A stretch of DNA of 64,000 nt. It comes from Cannabis sativa. Lineage: Eukaryota > Streptophyta > Magnoliopsida > Rosales > Cannabaceae. Both the position numbers and the translations under genes were made by a program. Below, piece after piece: positions 33,109 to 43,201 of this stretch. Positions within the stretch are counted from its first letter, which is position 1; every line of letters starts with the position of its first letter. The stretch covers positions 90,406,027-90,470,026 of the forward strand of contig NC_083602.1 of the NCBI RefSeq assembly GCF_029168945.1, read 5' to 3'. The notes beneath the pieces are model-generated. The model was given only the letters and a program-made list of their open reading frames with translations. It did not search any database and had not been told where the DNA came from.

Positions 33109-34660
33109 GGTTCCCTTCAAACAAGTCATTATCCAACTGATGAAACGAGAGGGAAAACAAAAGAGCTTCAACAAATCTTCAACAAACAACCAGTCAACCG
33201 TATCATAGGCCTTGCTTAGGTCAATCTTCATAATGCATCTCGCCGAAATGTTTTTCCTCGAGTAACCTTTAAGGAGATCTTGAAAAATCATAATGTTATG
33301 TGCAAGAAGTCTGTTTTTCACAAAAGCCCCTTGGTTGCTTTGGACAAGAGAAGCGAGCACTTCCGAAAGCCTTGTACAAATAATTTTTGAAATGCATTTG
33401 TATATTGTATTACAGCAGGCAATTGGCCTATAATCACTAGCTGACTTCGGGTTGGCCACCTTTAGAATTAAAGAAATCACTGTTCCATTCAAGCTCTTAG
33501 GCATTCTTCCATTTTGAAAGAAATAAAAAACAACCTTAGATATATCATCACCAATATCCCTCCAAAGATCTTTAAAAAAATTCGACCCAATCCATCCAAA
33601 CCAGGGCTTTTAGAGGAGTGAATGCTAAAGATAGCTTTCTTCACATCACTCTTACTAAAAGGCCTGATGAGATTCACTTGCTGCATCAAATTGAGACAAG
33701 TACCCTGTTTTATACTCTCTTTATCTATTCTGCTGGTAGCCAAACTTCTGCTACCCATGAATTGCTTAAAATGAGATATAAAATGATTCCTCACCTTGTC
33801 AAAATCATCTTCAATAGTGTTACCTTTAGTAAAGGTAGTTATTCTGTTTTCGAGCTTCCTTTTCCTCATGGCAACATGGAAGAAACTTGAATTTTCGTCA
33901 CAAAACTTGACCCAAATTATCTTACTCTGCTGAATGACAAAACTGGAGTAATTCTTCTGCAACTGTTGAAGCTGCTGCAACTGGTCTGAGGCAGCCTGCT
34001 GAAGGTTTACATCAGTTGGATTCGAGGCAGCTTCTCCTTGAATTCTACTGTAATTCTCCTTAGCTTCACGGTATTTCTATCACCCACCTCATACCTGCTG
34101 ATTTTTTTTAACCCCTGTATAACACGAGAAAGATGCTGTATTATTCCATCTAATCCTTTCCTCGTTGTTGGAATACTCCAGGTGCTTAACACACAATGCT
34201 TGAAATTAGGAATATTAGCCCAATAGTTACAAAATCTAAAGACTTTATATCCCACATTGTTGTGTTCATGGCTACGGATAATACAGTAGCTATGATCCGA
34301 AGCATTATCCCACTTGAAATAAGCATCAGTTTTAGGAAAAACATCCAGCCAATTTCTAACAAAGATCCTATCAAGTTTAGAAAAATAAGTTCACCAACCT
34401 CATGCTTGTTTGAACACGTAAAATAGACTCCCGAACAATTTTATTCCCCGACTTGGCCCATGGCTAGCCAATTTTGAGCATCCTCTATGTCTTTGGTTGA
34501 ATTTTTCTTCCCCCGTTTCTGCCTTGCTACGAGAACATGGCATTAAAGTCACCTAATATGACCCAAGGCAAGTTCGGTTGACCAATGCTACCTACCTTCT
34601 CCCACAGATCCAAAACAACTTTTTTGTTGTATTCTAAAACAAGTGACCTTTTTTTTCTCG
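33109..34660 (-). pseudogene. LINE endonuclease C-terminus, linker and RT N-terminal half
   Basis: From the right: an endonuclease piece with LPWVILGDFNAMFS, then an SDHS-type segment in a shifted frame. Next is a linker (IIWVKFCDENSSFFHVAMRKR), the SKSPGLDG motif, a frameshift, and the RT core NPKSASDYRPIACCNTIYK..QGAFVKNR..KIDLSKAYDTVDW. The upstream part of the endonuclease is absent. Confidence 0.85.
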
Positions 34661-34800
34661 ACCTTTTTGTTGTATCATCCCTAATAAAAATAAAAAACGA
34701 CATCAGGGTTTGGAAAACGACATCGTTTTTGGCATAATTTGGCAAGGGTTTTAGAATCCCAGACCAGAATTTGGGGCTTGGCTTTCTCAGATTCACCACC

Positions 34801-37440
34801 ATGCTTTCCCGTCTTCTCCCTAAACCCTCTCATCTTCGAACCCTAACCCTAATTTCCTCAAACTTCACTTCTCATCTCAAACCTCAAATCTCATCATCTC
34901 CATCCAATTCCAAAACCCCAACTTTCATTTCCACTCCCAGATTCTTCTCTTCCTCATCCTCCAATCGCAACAACAATGGCGGGGATCAATCCGAGACCAA
35001 TGTCTGGAAGCTTTCTCAGGAAACTGAAGGAAAGTTCGACCCTTTGTTTGAAGATAATTCTAAGACCGTCGGAATTGAACCCGGAGAGGCTGATTCGTGG
35101 TTGAAAACCGGGGACGGTGAGTGGGAAACTGCGGAAGGGTATAAGCCGTGGAGCTTAGAGGAAGAGGAGAAAACCGATTTGTTTGATACTGGGGATTATG
35201 TGAGTAGTGTTGGTGAAGCTGAGATTGAGGTTAGTAATGAGAAGGATAGAGATGAAGAGTTGCAGATGCTTCAAGAAGAGGAACAACAACTCTCTGTTAT
35301 AATCAAAGGTATTGCCATTGAATTTTCTTTAAACCAGGATATTTGTGTTGAATATTGTAATTTTTCTCCAAATTTATGAACTTTCTATGAAAATGTACTT
35401 TATTTGGCTTATTGGACTTGTTAGTATAGTAAATTAATGGAAACAAAACCTTACAAATACAAACAAGCATGTTGTAAGTTTTTGTTGAGAATTCTGTGTT
35501 TGGAATTCAGTTTCTAACTTCATAAGAATATGGGTTATGATTAATTATACCAATAAAACTTTGCATTTTCTTAAGGCTGCGTTTGGTTGGGAGTAAGGAA
35601 ATGGAATGGAATAGAAATCAATCAGTTTTCATTCTATTCCATTGTTTGATTACATTTTAAAGTTTTCGAATGTCATTTGGAATGACTTTTTAACCATTTT
35701 GGTATTCCATTTTGAAATGTAAAGAAAGATCATTCCTATGCAGGATAATGTTTTTTAATACATTTTAAATTTTATTCAATTCAATTCTATTCCTATTTTT
35801 GTGTTTTCATTCCTCCCAACTGGTGGCACTTGGTTGGAGGGAATGAAAACATTGGAATAGGAAAGAGAATGGAATAAAATCAAAATTAAAATATCTTACC
35901 TCAGATGGTCTTTCTTTCGATCTCAAAATGGAATAGTCATTCCACCAAAATGATGGAAAAATCATTCCAATACTTTAAAATGCAACCGAAGAAAAGAATG
36001 AAATAAAAATTGTTTCTTTTCCATTCTATTTCATTAACTCCAACCAAACGCCACCTCAATTTCCTTATGTAAGTCTTACTAGTTATCATTAGATTGTATA
36101 CTGATTCAATATGCTTATTTACAGGTCCAAATCGTGCTTTTGGTGATCTTATTGCTGCATCTGGGATCACCGATGACATGCTTGACAGTTTGATTGCTCT
36201 AAAGGATTTGGAAGGAGTTGAGGGATTGCCCCCTTTAAGTGAACTAGAAGATTTGAGATATGAGAAAACTACAAGGAAATCTTCAAGAGCAGAAATAGAG
36301 CGTCAGAAGCAGGAGGAAGCTGCTAAAGCTAGAGTCAGGCAAGTAGATGACAAAGGAAGGTCTTATGGTACAGGAAGAAGGAAATGTAGTGTTGCCCGTG
36401 TTTGGATTGAACCTGGTGATGGTAAATTCCTTGTTAATGAAAAAGAATTTGATGTCTATTTTCCAATGCTCGATCATCGTGCTGCCCTCCTTCGGCCTTT
36501 CTCTGAGACAAAAACTTTGGGGCTTTGGGATGTTACTTGTACTGTCAAAGGAGGTGGTACAACAGGTTGGTCTAATTCTGCTCTGGTTTCACATGCTTGA
36601 TTACTTTATCATGTTAGCAATAGAAATGTGATTTTAGTTTAAAGAAATGAGAGCTGAGCCGCACAATTAGGAAGCACAAAATTAAATCTTATATCCTTAT
36701 TTGTCATGGTTTGAGCACTATATACCTTCTTAGCTTTGAAGGGTAAGTTCTTTGGTTTTTTCTTTTGTATGTGGTGCTGTCACGGATTATAATTTAATTT
36801 CTGACTATGCTGATGGTACGAGTTCTCAGATGTCCATTCATTAGTTTGATTGCACTATTTTCTAATCATAGGAAAATCTATAATGTTTGATGACAGGCCA
36901 AGTTGGAGCTGTTCTTTTGGGGATCAGTAGGGCGCTGCAAAACTGGGAACCAGATTTGCGCCCTCCGCTAAGAGATGGTACATTTCATTTTCCCTTATAT
37001 GATATGCATGCTGTAGTATGGGCCATGGCCTAGAAAATGGGTACTGACTACTGAAGAGGTTTTGAGTGGAATATGGGATTGTTTGAGGATTGTTGATTTC
37101 TAGTGTTAAGGATATGCAATTTGATTTTAGGTATCTTTTCGTTATGGACACAAAAAAAGGCATCTCTAGTATTTGCATCTAAAAAAATTTCTGGGGTTCT
37201 TGATTAGAGATCACATCACAATAGCATTATCGAAATACAGTATCGATTAGTTGACCACATTTTTCTGCTCGGCTTTTCTTTTCTTTCCTTGATCCTTGTA
37301 TTGCTTCTTTAAGGGTTTTTGGCTAAACTAGTTGGTTTGTATGAACAGCCGGTTTCTTGACGAGGGACCCTCGAATGGTGGAAAGGAAAAAACCAGGAAA
37401 GGCAAAAGCAAGAAAGAGCTACCAATGGGTCAAGCGTTGA
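34801..37440 (+). CDS. RPS9M: Mitochondrial small-subunit ribosomal protein S9 (uS9m)
   Basis: Component of the mitochondrial small ribosomal subunit; the uS9 C-terminal tail reaches the decoding region. Exons 34801-35308, 36125-36565, 36897-36977 and 37349-37440, all with GT..AG introns and consistent phase, encode 373 residues. The N-terminus (about 1-55) is Ser/Arg-rich without acidic residues, a mitochondrial targeting peptide. A plant-specific acidic extension follows (about 60-245). The uS9 domain is about 250-373: [61 protein letters not shown], and a basic YQWVKR end. This long form matches plant mitochondrial S9 rather than the short plastid form. The start ATG follows ACCACC. LINE sequence lies immediately upstream, and a MITE lies in intron 1. 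Confidence 0.95.
35575..36055. mobile_element. MITE in RPS9M intron 1
   Basis: Ends GGCTGCGTTTGGTTGG and the complement of 36055 leftwards (GGTGGCGTTTGGTTGG) form inverted repeats. Flanks are TAA and TCA, one mismatch from a Harbinger-type 3-bp duplication. The interior is made of GGAATGGAATAG-like motifs in both orientations. Related to 53393-53704. Confidence 0.6.
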
Positions 37441-38131
37441 TCAGTCTTCACTTTCCAACATTTTTTGTTATTTTATTTTTTGTTATCCAAGTTTTGTATT
37501 ATATGGTATTTCAGTTTAGCCTAGTTGCATCTCTGTTTTACCAAATGGAAATTTGAGGCTTTATGGTTTTTTATACCCATAATTAGAAAGATATGCCAAG
37601 TTTAATAATTATTGACAAATTAAGAAATAGACAATTGTCACTTCCAAACATTCTTGACTTAAAGCTTCACTAGTTAACTTCCACTCTTTGTTTCTTATTT
37701 TTATTTTCAAAATGGTATGGATCTCTTCAAGATGAAGATACAAAGTAATTGTATTTTTTTTTAACAGAAAATATTATTTAGAAAATTTTACTGTTCACCA
37801 TCAAAAAGTGGTACACTAATACACCTTTTCATGTTTTTGACATCTAAATTTTAATTTTATTTTTTTGTATGATAGTTTATAATGTAGTTATTCAAGATAA
37901 AATACTATACGCTGAAAATAAAGTTTAAATAATTTGTTATGTGTACTTTTTTTTGTTTTGTATACTTGTTTAAACTTTACTTTTTATATTGTAAAATATT
38001 TTTAATTTCTTGGAGTTTTATAAAATATTTTAAATAACTACAATTTATACTAAAAAATTAAAATTATAATTACTCAATATTATAAACACGATGAAAATGC
38101 ATGAATACACTTATTTTTGGGAATGTACTGT
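37441..38131. other. RPS9M 3' flank and intergenic region
   Basis: AT-rich, no ORF of note. From about 37775 it contains a degenerate relative of the Mutator-type MITE at 38141 (TTTTACTGTTCACC.., TACACCTTTT). Confidence 0.5.
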
Positions 38132-38140
38132 AAAAGTATT

Positions 38141-38581
38141 GGGTAATTTTACAATGCACCCCTTTAAAAGGGATAAAGGGATGTACTGATGCACCCTCTA
38201 CTTGTTTCGGTATCTAGAAAAAATTTTCAGTCTATTTTTTTTTTCATATTCATGTACGTTATAGCTATTTAAGATATCCTACAAAATTTTGAGAAATTCG
38301 GAATAATTTACAATATAGATAAACGCAAATGTTCGAAAAATTACATTTTACGCGCGTATAAAATAAAATAGTCAACTTATTTGTACAAACCATAGCTACT
38401 TGAACATAATTTTCAGCGTGTTAAACTTATCTGAATTTCTTAAAATTTTGCAAGATGTCTTAAATAAATATAATTTACATGACCATGAGAAAAAATTTGA
38501 TTAAAAAATTATTTCGGATACTAAAACAGATAGAGATGTATCGGTGTATCCCTTTTGAAGAGGTGCATTGTAGAATTTTCC
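38141..38581. mobile_element. Mutator-type MITE
   Basis: Ends GGGTAATTTTACAATGCACC and, from the right, GGAAAATTCTACAATGCACC. Perfect 9-bp target-site duplication AAAAGTATT (38132-38140, 38582-38590). 441 bp, no coding capacity. Confidence 0.8.
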
Positions 38582-38590
38582 AAAAGTATT

Positions 38591-39476
38591 AACCTCTTAA
38601 TTTATTTTTTGATTCAATCCAAACATAATTCAAAGTTCAAACAAGCCTAATTAAATTAATATATATTTTTAGAAAATTCTACCATTCACCCCTTTAAAAG
38701 AGATGCACCGATGCACTTTTATCTATTTTGGTATTCGAAATAATTTTTTAGTCAAATTTTTTCTTATGGTCACATATATTATATTATAGTTATTTAAAAT
38801 ATCTTGTAAAATTTTAAGAAATTCTATTAAAAATTTAACACGGCAAAAATAGGGTTCAAACATTGTATTGTACGAGTGACTATTTTATTTTATACACGTG
38901 TGAAATTGACTGTTTGAACACTACTTTTTATATTTTAAATTATTCTAAATTTTTCAAAATATAACGTACACGAATATGAAAAAAAATTAAATTAAAAATT
39001 TCTTCTAAATTCCGAAACAGATAAAAGATGCATCAATACATCTTTTTAAAGGAATACATCATAGAACAGGCAAGTAAAGGTCATACTTTTATATATATAA
39101 ATATTTTAAATAATATATTGAAACTGGTTCCAAATTGCAAAAGAACAGGCAAGTAAAGGTCAAGTTTTTTTGTTTTTATTTTGCTTTGAATATATATTTG
39201 ATTCCAATTGCCATTAGCATCTCAGCCGGCTCCTTATGTTGTTTTATGATTTTAATTATCACACACTATAAATCTTTTGAATATTATACTTATTCATACT
39301 TTTTTCACCTGTTGACTTTTTCTCAACTCCATAATATTTTTATTATTTAAAAAATTAAATTAAGAGCTGTTAATCAAAGGCAATCATTTAACCAATAAAA
39401 AATGATTATTTTCTCACCTTTAAATTCTAAGTAACTCTTCTTATTTTCAAGTTGTGTTTTTTCTAATCAAACAGCC
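38591..39476. other. Intergenic region upstream of the LysM receptor gene
   Basis: 38671 to about 39068 is a decayed relative of the Mutator-type MITE (GAAAATTCTACCATTCACCCC at the left, a degenerate inverted copy at the right). A 20-bp direct repeat starting GAACAGGCAAGTAAAGG occurs at about 39065 and 39145. The last ~100 bp before the ATG is the presumed promoter and leader, without a clear TATA box. Confidence 0.5.
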
Positions 39477-41357
39477 ATGAAATACTACTATTATTATTAC
39501 CACTACTTTGTTATTGTTTTGATCATAAGAGTCAACTTAATCTATGGTCAACAATATTATGACCCAAATGATTGTTCTTCAAATGTAACCAATCAAGGTA
39601 CAAGATATACATGTAATCATTTATCTCAAGATTCATGCAAAACATTTCTTGTGTATAGAGCTAACCAAAAATTTCAGGCAATTTCAACAATCTCAGCTTT
39701 GTTTAATCTCAACACTAATGATTTACTTCACTTAAACAATCTCACATCTTCATTTGAGTCACTCAAAACAGGTAGAGATGTTCTTATTCCCATAAATTGT
39801 TCTTGTTTGGGTCAATTTTTTCAGTCAAATTTTAGCTACACACCTCTTCAAAACACATCACTAATAGAAATTGCTTGTGGGGTTTTTAATGGGTTAGTGA
39901 AAAGGATTACTCTTTACTTAGAAAATCCATTTGGAACAAGAAATTATGTCAAAGCTGGTTCAAATATTCACTTGCCATTAAATTGTGCTTGTCCTGATAA
40001 TTTGACTAGTCTTAAGGGAATAAAGTATTTGGTAACATACCCTTTAATTGAAGGTGATAAAACAAGTGATTTGATTAGGAAATTTGGTGTTTCACTTAAT
40101 GATTTATCTGAAATTAATCATTTGGGAAATGGAGAGCCAACTATTTTTACAAGTACAACTATTTTAGTTCCTTTAAGAGTTGATTCAATCATAAATTTAA
40201 GTATCCCAAGTTTCACACATGGACCATCCCCACCTCCTAATTTTCTTCCAATTTCAAAAAAACCAATGAAAAGTTCAATACAAAGGAAGGTGTTGTTTAT
40301 AGTTGGATGTGTTATTGGGATATTTCTACTACTTTTGTTATTGGTAACTTGTGCTATTTATTATATAAGAGCCTTTATGAAAATGAAGAAAGGGAATAAT
40401 AACAACACCAAGTACCATTCCTTCACTACTCCAATCTCTTCTTCTACTTGTTTATCTCCTGATTTTCTTGTTGGGATAAAATTTTCTTTGTTAAGTTATA
40501 GTATGGAAGAGATTAAGAGGGCTACAAGGGATTTTTGTGAAGAGAATAAGGTTTGTTCTCAAGTCTACAAAGGTAACATGGATGATCATAATGTTAATGT
40601 GATTGTTAAGAAGATGAGATTTGAAGAAACTCGCCCTGTTATTGATCTACACTCGAAAATCAATCACATCAACATTGTTAAGTTACTTGGTGTTTGTTAT
40701 GGAGAAAGTGATGATGATTTTTCATGGTGTTATGTTGTGTTTGAGTACCCTACAAAAGGGTGTTTAAGAGATTGTTTAACTAATCAAACAACTCCTCTTA
40801 AATGGCATCAAAGGACACAAATCGCCTTTGATATAGCTACCGGTCTTCATTACTTAAACTTTTGTACATTTCCTTCTTATGCTCATATGAATTTGCATAG
40901 TAGAAACATTTTTGTTACATCAAATTGTAGAGCAAAGCTTGGTGACATAGGTTCAACTCCTTTTGGTGCATCTTCTAAGGGAAATTATTGCAACAACCGA
41001 AGTGTTCGGGCCCCAGAGTACCTTCCACAGAGCTTGGAATCAGATAAGATTGACATATTTGCATTTGGGACTGTTCTTCTTGAGCTCATTTCAGGTAGAG
41101 AGTGTTGTGAGGAGAAATCATTTAGAGAATCCATTAGATTCTTGGGAGGTAGTGGAGATAGTAGTGATAATAGTGAAGGTGGTTGCTTTGAACAACTCAA
41201 GTGTTTCATGGATCCATCTCTTAAACATGATTATTCTCTTGCTGAAACTTTGTGTTTGGCTGTTTTAGCCAAGGCTTGTGTGGAAGATGACCCTTTACAT
41301 AGGCCATCTATGGAGGATATCATCAAAGTTCTTGCAAGAATGGTGTATTCATTCTAG
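39477..41357 (+). CDS. LysM receptor-like kinase, LYK4/LYK5 type, probable pseudokinase
   Basis: Plasma-membrane receptor of the family that senses chitin or related N-acetylglucosamine oligomers, usually as partner of CERK1-type kinases. 626 residues in a single exon, as usual for LYK4/LYK5. Signal peptide 1-24; ectodomain with LysM modules and the paired CSC (108-110) and CAC (170-172) motifs; TM about 272-297; kinase-like domain about 341-626. The glycine loop is degenerate (SQVYKG). The HRD motif is HMN (470-472), so the catalytic Asp is missing. DFG reads DIG (490-492). The ATP lysine region (VIVKKM) and RAPEY are kept. This pattern fits a catalytically dead co-receptor, as known for LYK4/LYK5 relatives. 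Start ATG chosen because it directly begins the signal peptide. Confidence 0.9.
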   Translation: MKYYYYYYHYFVIVLIIRVNLIYGQQYYDPNDCSSNVTNQGTRYTCNHLSQDSCKTFLVYRANQKFQAISTISALFNLNTNDLLHLNNLTSSFESLKTGRDVLIPINCSCLGQFFQSNFSYTPLQNTSLIEIACGVFNGLVKRITLYLENPFGTRNYVKAGSNIHLPLNCACPDNLTSLKGIKYLVTYPLIEGDKTSDLIRKFGVSLNDLSEINHLGNGEPTIFTSTTILVPLRVDSIINLSIPSFTHGPSPPPNFLPISKKPMKSSIQRKVLFIVGCVIGIFLLLLLLVTCAIYYIRAFMKMKKGNNNNTKYHSFTTPISSSTCLSPDFLVGIKFSLLSYSMEEIKRATRDFCEENKVCSQVYKGNMDDHNVNVIVKKMRFEETRPVIDLHSKINHINIVKLLGVCYGESDDDFSWCYVVFEYPTKGCLRDCLTNQTTPLKWHQRTQIAFDIATGLHYLNFCTFPSYAHMNLHSRNIFVTSNCRAKLGDIGSTPFGASSKGNYCNNRSVRAPEYLPQSLESDKIDIFAFGTVLLELISGRECCEEKSFRESIRFLGGSGDSSDNSEGGCFEQLKCFMDPSLKHDYSLAETLCLAVLAKACVEDDPLHRPSMEDIIKVLARMVYSF

Positions 41358-42283
41358 TAATGTAAAAAAAAGTTACTAGTAACTAGTTACTCATTCATCA
41401 TTGTAACTTAATTAAACATATATGAATACATGTATATGATTTCAAGAAGTATCTTTACTTCCTTTCTTGCTTTCTAGTTTAGATTCTGCATAAATATAGT
41501 GTCTTCAAGTGAATTAGGGGTCAAAATTGAACATATCAAACTTTTTTGTCCAAATTTTTAGATTTGTTGTTGACTTTTTCATAATTTCAATTAGTGATCT
41601 TTATTATGAAGTATTAGTTCTACCAATTTATTTTTGTTTACTCCTAAGAGCAACTTCAACCATAAACACTATAATTATGTTGCTTTAACACAAAAAAATA
41701 TAATTTTAGCTTCATTAGTTTTCAAATTCCAACCATCAACACTAGAAGTTACAAAAAAAAAAAAAAATTAATTAAACATAATATATATTTTTTTATATTA
41801 TTATGTTCTTAAAAATGGTAAAAAAAAAATATAAATTTGAAAGATATATTTTTAGAAAAATTTATAGACTAAAAATTTGAAAAAAAATTACAAAAATACA
41901 TCAATACGGAAAAAAATTCATTTTTACTAATTGAATTCTTTTATTTACAAAAATATATTTTCAATAAAAATAATAAACCGTTTTTTGGTTGTTTTATAGT
42001 TTATTTATAGTTATATTATAATTATTATGAGACTACTTTAATAGGTTTTTTTTTGTTGTTTTGTAGTTTATTTATGGTTGATTTATAGTTATCGCGGGGT
42101 TGATTTCTCTTTATTATTTTTATTATTTTTTATTGAGCAAAGTGTATATTTATAATTTTAAAATTTTATAAAAATATTTTTGTAATTAAAAATTTTAAGC
42201 CATAAAATTGTAAATAAAACACAAAATAAGTATATTTTTGAAAATTCTCCATATGAAGAAAAATGTAATTAATTAATAAATGA
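41358..42283. other. 3' flank of the LysM gene, AT-rich intergenic
   Basis: No gene. A stretch from about 41650 (GAGCAACTTCAACCAT) resembles one MITE end, but no partner end was found. Confidence 0.45.
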
Positions 42284-42288
42284 AAAGT

Positions 42289-42540
42289 GTTATAAATATT
42301 AATAATTATGTGGATGTCCAAATCTTTTATTTATTACCATTAATTGTAATCAACATTCCTCTTCTTCTTAGTTTCCCTTTTTCTTAGTTTCTTAATATCT
42401 CACTCTTGTATTTGTATAAATAGGGGTTCACCCCATTGGAATAAACAACTCAGAAATTCTCATTCACTTTCTCTTTCTCTCTTCATCTTCTTCTTCTTTC
42501 TTCTCATCTACTTTATATTATTCTATATTATTTTATAACA
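42289..42540 (+). repeat. 5' LTR of copia element
   Basis: TGTTATAAAT... to ...TTTATAACA. Contains TATAAATAGGGG near 42414, a plausible LTR promoter. Directly followed by CGTTATCAGCACGAG, the presumed primer-binding site. Confidence 0.88.
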
Positions 42541-42882
42541 CGTTATCAGCACGAGTCTCTGCCCAAGCTTCAAGCATGAGTCTCTGCCCAAGTCCCAATG
42601 TAAGTATTTTGTTAAAGTTCTTGAATTGTTTCAAAGTCACGATACACTAAATATATATTTATATATATACTTATCTGACTGAAACAATTTCAAGAAATCC
42701 TTTGTTTTCTTTTTTCTTTTTATCTATATATCTATATATTATATATGTATGTATATGTTTTTATATATTTATTATTGATTTCATATATATATATTATATT
42801 CTTATCATTCATAATATTTACAATATATGTGTGCCTATGATATGATAGAGAAAATCTATATAAATTATACATATATCCAGAA

Positions 42883-43201
42883 GATTATGTATCATCGATA
42901 AAATATTGCATATATCCTAAAGATTATGCATCATCGATAAAATACTGCATATATCCTAAAGATTATGCATCATCGATAAAATATTGCATATATCCTGAAG
43001 ATTATGCATCATCGATAAAATATTGCATATATCCTGAAGATTATGCATCATCGATAAAATATTGCATATATCTTAAAGATTATGCATCATCGATAAAATA
43101 TTGCATATATCCTGAAGATTATGCATCCTCGATAAAATATTGCATATATCCTGATGATTATGCGTCCTCAATAAAATCTTGCATATATCTTGAAGATTAT
43201 G
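42883..43201 (+). repeat. 39-bp tandem repeat, about 8-9 copies
   Basis: The heptamer GATTATG recurs every 39 bp exactly (42883, 42922, 42961, 43000, 43039, 43078, 43117, 43156, 43195). One reading frame stays open across all copies as a 13-residue unit (PEDYASSIKYCIY). It lacks an ATG and ends at a TAG soon after. Located in the 5' part of the copia interior. Confidence 0.9.

Larger units (their letters stand above)
26780..34660 (-). mobile_element. LINE (L1-type) retrotransposon, 5'-truncated and split twice
   Basis: Coding blocks on the minus strand run in the expected order from right to left: endonuclease C-terminal part, linker, reverse transcriptase, then a zinc-binding zf-RVT end. 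The element is interrupted by an LTR element (27290-31301, TSD CTCAT) and by a Cassandra element (32174-33108). Frameshifts and the missing endonuclease N-terminus show it is dead. Its 5' break lies roughly 110-150 bp upstream of the RPS9M start codon. Exact outer boundaries are approximate. Confidence 0.85.

Noticed and set aside
36924..37178. Minus-strand ORF across RPS9M exon 3 and intron 3
   Set aside because: It overlaps a well-supported spliced gene on the other strand and has no domain.
42883..43201. CRISPR-like array
   Set aside because: Repeats are contiguous 39-bp units without unique spacers, inside a plant retrotransposon.
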